Source: a bacterium (GTDB taxonomy: Bacteria; Hydrogenedentota; Hydrogenedentia; Hydrogenedentiales; SLHB01). Taken from it: a DNA stretch of 6,000 nt. The notes beneath the pieces were generated by a model, which saw only the letters and a program-made list of their open reading frames with translations, did no database searches and had not been told where the DNA came from. The translations under genes and the position numbers were made by a program. Below are positions 5,382 to 6,000 of the stretch, piece by piece. Position 1 is the stretch's first letter. Every line of letters begins with the position of its first letter. The stretch spans positions 1-6,000 of the forward strand of contig JAAEQP010001716.1 of the NCBI GenBank assembly GCA_024231375.1, given 5' to 3'.

Positions 5382-5468
5382 CGGTAGGGGCGACCTCCGT
5401 GTCGACCGTCTTCTTGCATGCTCACAGCGCCCATCCGCCATCGGCCGCGACGGAGCGCGGCCCTACCG
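5382..5468. repeat. 87-bp inverted pair of compact hairpin repeats
   Basis: CGGTAGGG at 5382-5389 is the exact reverse complement of CCCTACCG at 5461-5468. The left half (minus orientation, 5383-5407) has arms GGTCGAC and GTCGCCC with one mismatch. The right half (plus orientation, 5443-5467) has perfect arms GGCCGCG and CGCGGCC. Both halves have the loop ACGGAG and the tail CCCTACC. The arms differ between halves although loop and tail are identical. About 35 bases (5408-5442) separate the halves. The arrangement resembles paired REP units or a small MITE with imperfect 26-bp ends. Confidence 0.7.
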
Positions 5469-5497
5469 AAGAGTTGGACCATGACGCAGTGGAATGG

Positions 5498-5538
5498 CCA
5501 ACGCGGCGGACGAGGCCGAAGCCTGTCCGCCGCGTTGG
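5498..5538 (-). terminator. Long stem with UUCG loop after the propeller-like gene
   Basis: CCAACGCGGCGGAC (5498-5511) and GTCCGCCGCGTTGG (5525-5538) are perfectly complementary over 14 base pairs. After one unpaired base (5512), AGGC (5513-5516) and GCCT (5521-5524) add four more pairs. On the minus strand the loop is TTCG closed by C and G, the exceptionally stable tetraloop. It starts 15 bases after the minus-strand stop codon at 5554, the right place for a terminator. There is no U-run after it, so it may instead protect the mRNA 3' end or act with Rho. Confidence 0.65.
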
Positions 5539-5553
5539 TGTGTGTCGATAGGG

Positions 5554-6000
5554 TTATTCGCTGCCGGGCCGCGACTTCCAAACCTCGAGACCATCGAAGG
5601 GATTTGCCGTGCCGAGGTAGAGCGTATCGCCTACCGACTGCATGGTGCGGAACCCGTAGTTCCCGATGTTGCCGAACCCGTTGTCGGTGACCTGATACCA
5701 GGTGACCCCGTCCTGGGTCTTGTAGATATCGGAGCCAGCGTTGAACATCGCGTCCAGCAGGTGCGGGTCCCGTTTCAGATTCCCGAGGACCTCGGACAGG
5801 ACCTCCGGGATGTTCTCGAGGAGCCATGTAAGGGAACTGACCATGTCATAGGTCGATGCGTACAGCCACCCGTCGTGCTCCTGCATCCACCAGACGTAGG
5901 TATTGGGCCAGTGGCCGAACCCTGAGTCGTAGCCGGACAAAGAGCCGCCGGGACCCACAAGGGTATCCCAGGTGTCGTCGGTGTGGATACGGAGGATTTC
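5554..6000 (-). CDS. C-terminal end of a beta-propeller-like repeat protein, partial
   Basis: The minus-strand frame is open to the window edge and stops at TAA (5554-5556), giving 148 visible residues. An internal GTG at 5958 is not the start, because coding-like sequence (EILRIHTDDTWDTL) continues upstream of it. Two similar segments are visible: one from GFG through N-Y, M and LYAST (about residues 27-50), and one from GFG through N-Y, M and LYLGT (about 107-131). The end reads ANPFDGLEVWKS. This 'LY.GT....G.EVW' pattern is typical of sialidase-like or Kelch-like propeller blades, often in exported proteins. The start, any signal peptide and the other blades lie outside the window. No catalytic residue is evident. 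A strong hairpin follows the stop. Confidence 0.65.
   Translation of the reverse strand, partial: EILRIHTDDTWDTLVGPGGSLSGYDSGFGHWPNTYVWWMQEHDGWLYASTYDMVSSLTWLLENIPEVLSEVLGNLKRDPHLLDAMFNAGSDIYKTQDGVTWYQVTDNGFGNIGNYGFRTMQSVGDTLYLGTANPFDGLEVWKSRPGSE

Noticed and set aside
5418..5925. Plus-strand open frames opposite the propeller-like gene
   Set aside because: They cross the long terminator stem and lie opposite a minus-strand frame with clear repeated blade motifs.

Overview
The window is GC-rich (roughly 60% by eye) and holds six protein genes: a C-terminal fragment at each end and four complete genes between them. No rRNA, tRNA, CRISPR array or transposase gene is visible. The gene content suggests an environmental bacterium, perhaps from the Planctomycetota, Hydrogenedentota or Lentisphaerota side of the tree. 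The clues are a uroporphyrinogen-decarboxylase-like protein next to a neutral-ceramidase-like protein, a possible DUF4434-type tail, and intergenic spacers rich in short hairpins. The taxonomic guess is weak because nothing here is a phylogenetic marker.

Layout. 1-186 (+) is the end of a gene, possibly of the DUF4434 type. 187-734 has no gene; it carries several dispersed repeats and then a good extended -10 promoter. 735-1475 (+) is an FRG-domain protein. 1599-2537 (+) is a membrane protein that fuses a MauE/DoxX-type unit to a thioredoxin-like domain. 2538-2791 is a repeat-filled spacer between convergent genes. 2792-3868 (-) is a URO-D superfamily protein and 3984-5261 (-) a neutral/alkaline ceramidase-like hydrolase; the latter lies upstream and the two may be co-transcribed. 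5262-5553 holds a perfect 18-bp palindrome, a pair of inverted hairpin repeats and a long terminator-type stem. 5554-6000 (-) is the C-terminal end of a beta-propeller-like protein.

The genes do not form one obvious pathway. The URO-D-like and ceramidase-like pair is the only likely operon. The MauE-thioredoxin protein probably handles thiol redox chemistry outside the cytoplasm. The FRG protein looks like a stand-alone accessory gene.

The most interesting signal is non-coding. All three larger spacers carry copies of one small hairpin type: a GC-rich stem whose sequence changes from copy to copy while staying paired, a short and mostly purine-rich loop, and a conserved tail CCCTACC or close to it. 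Two longer copies (476-526 and 2622-2678) share a nested stem with a compensatory base change, and two other copies form an 87-bp inverted module (5382-5468). This looks like a REP/MITE-type intergenic repeat family that keeps its structure. No mobilising enzyme is present in the window.
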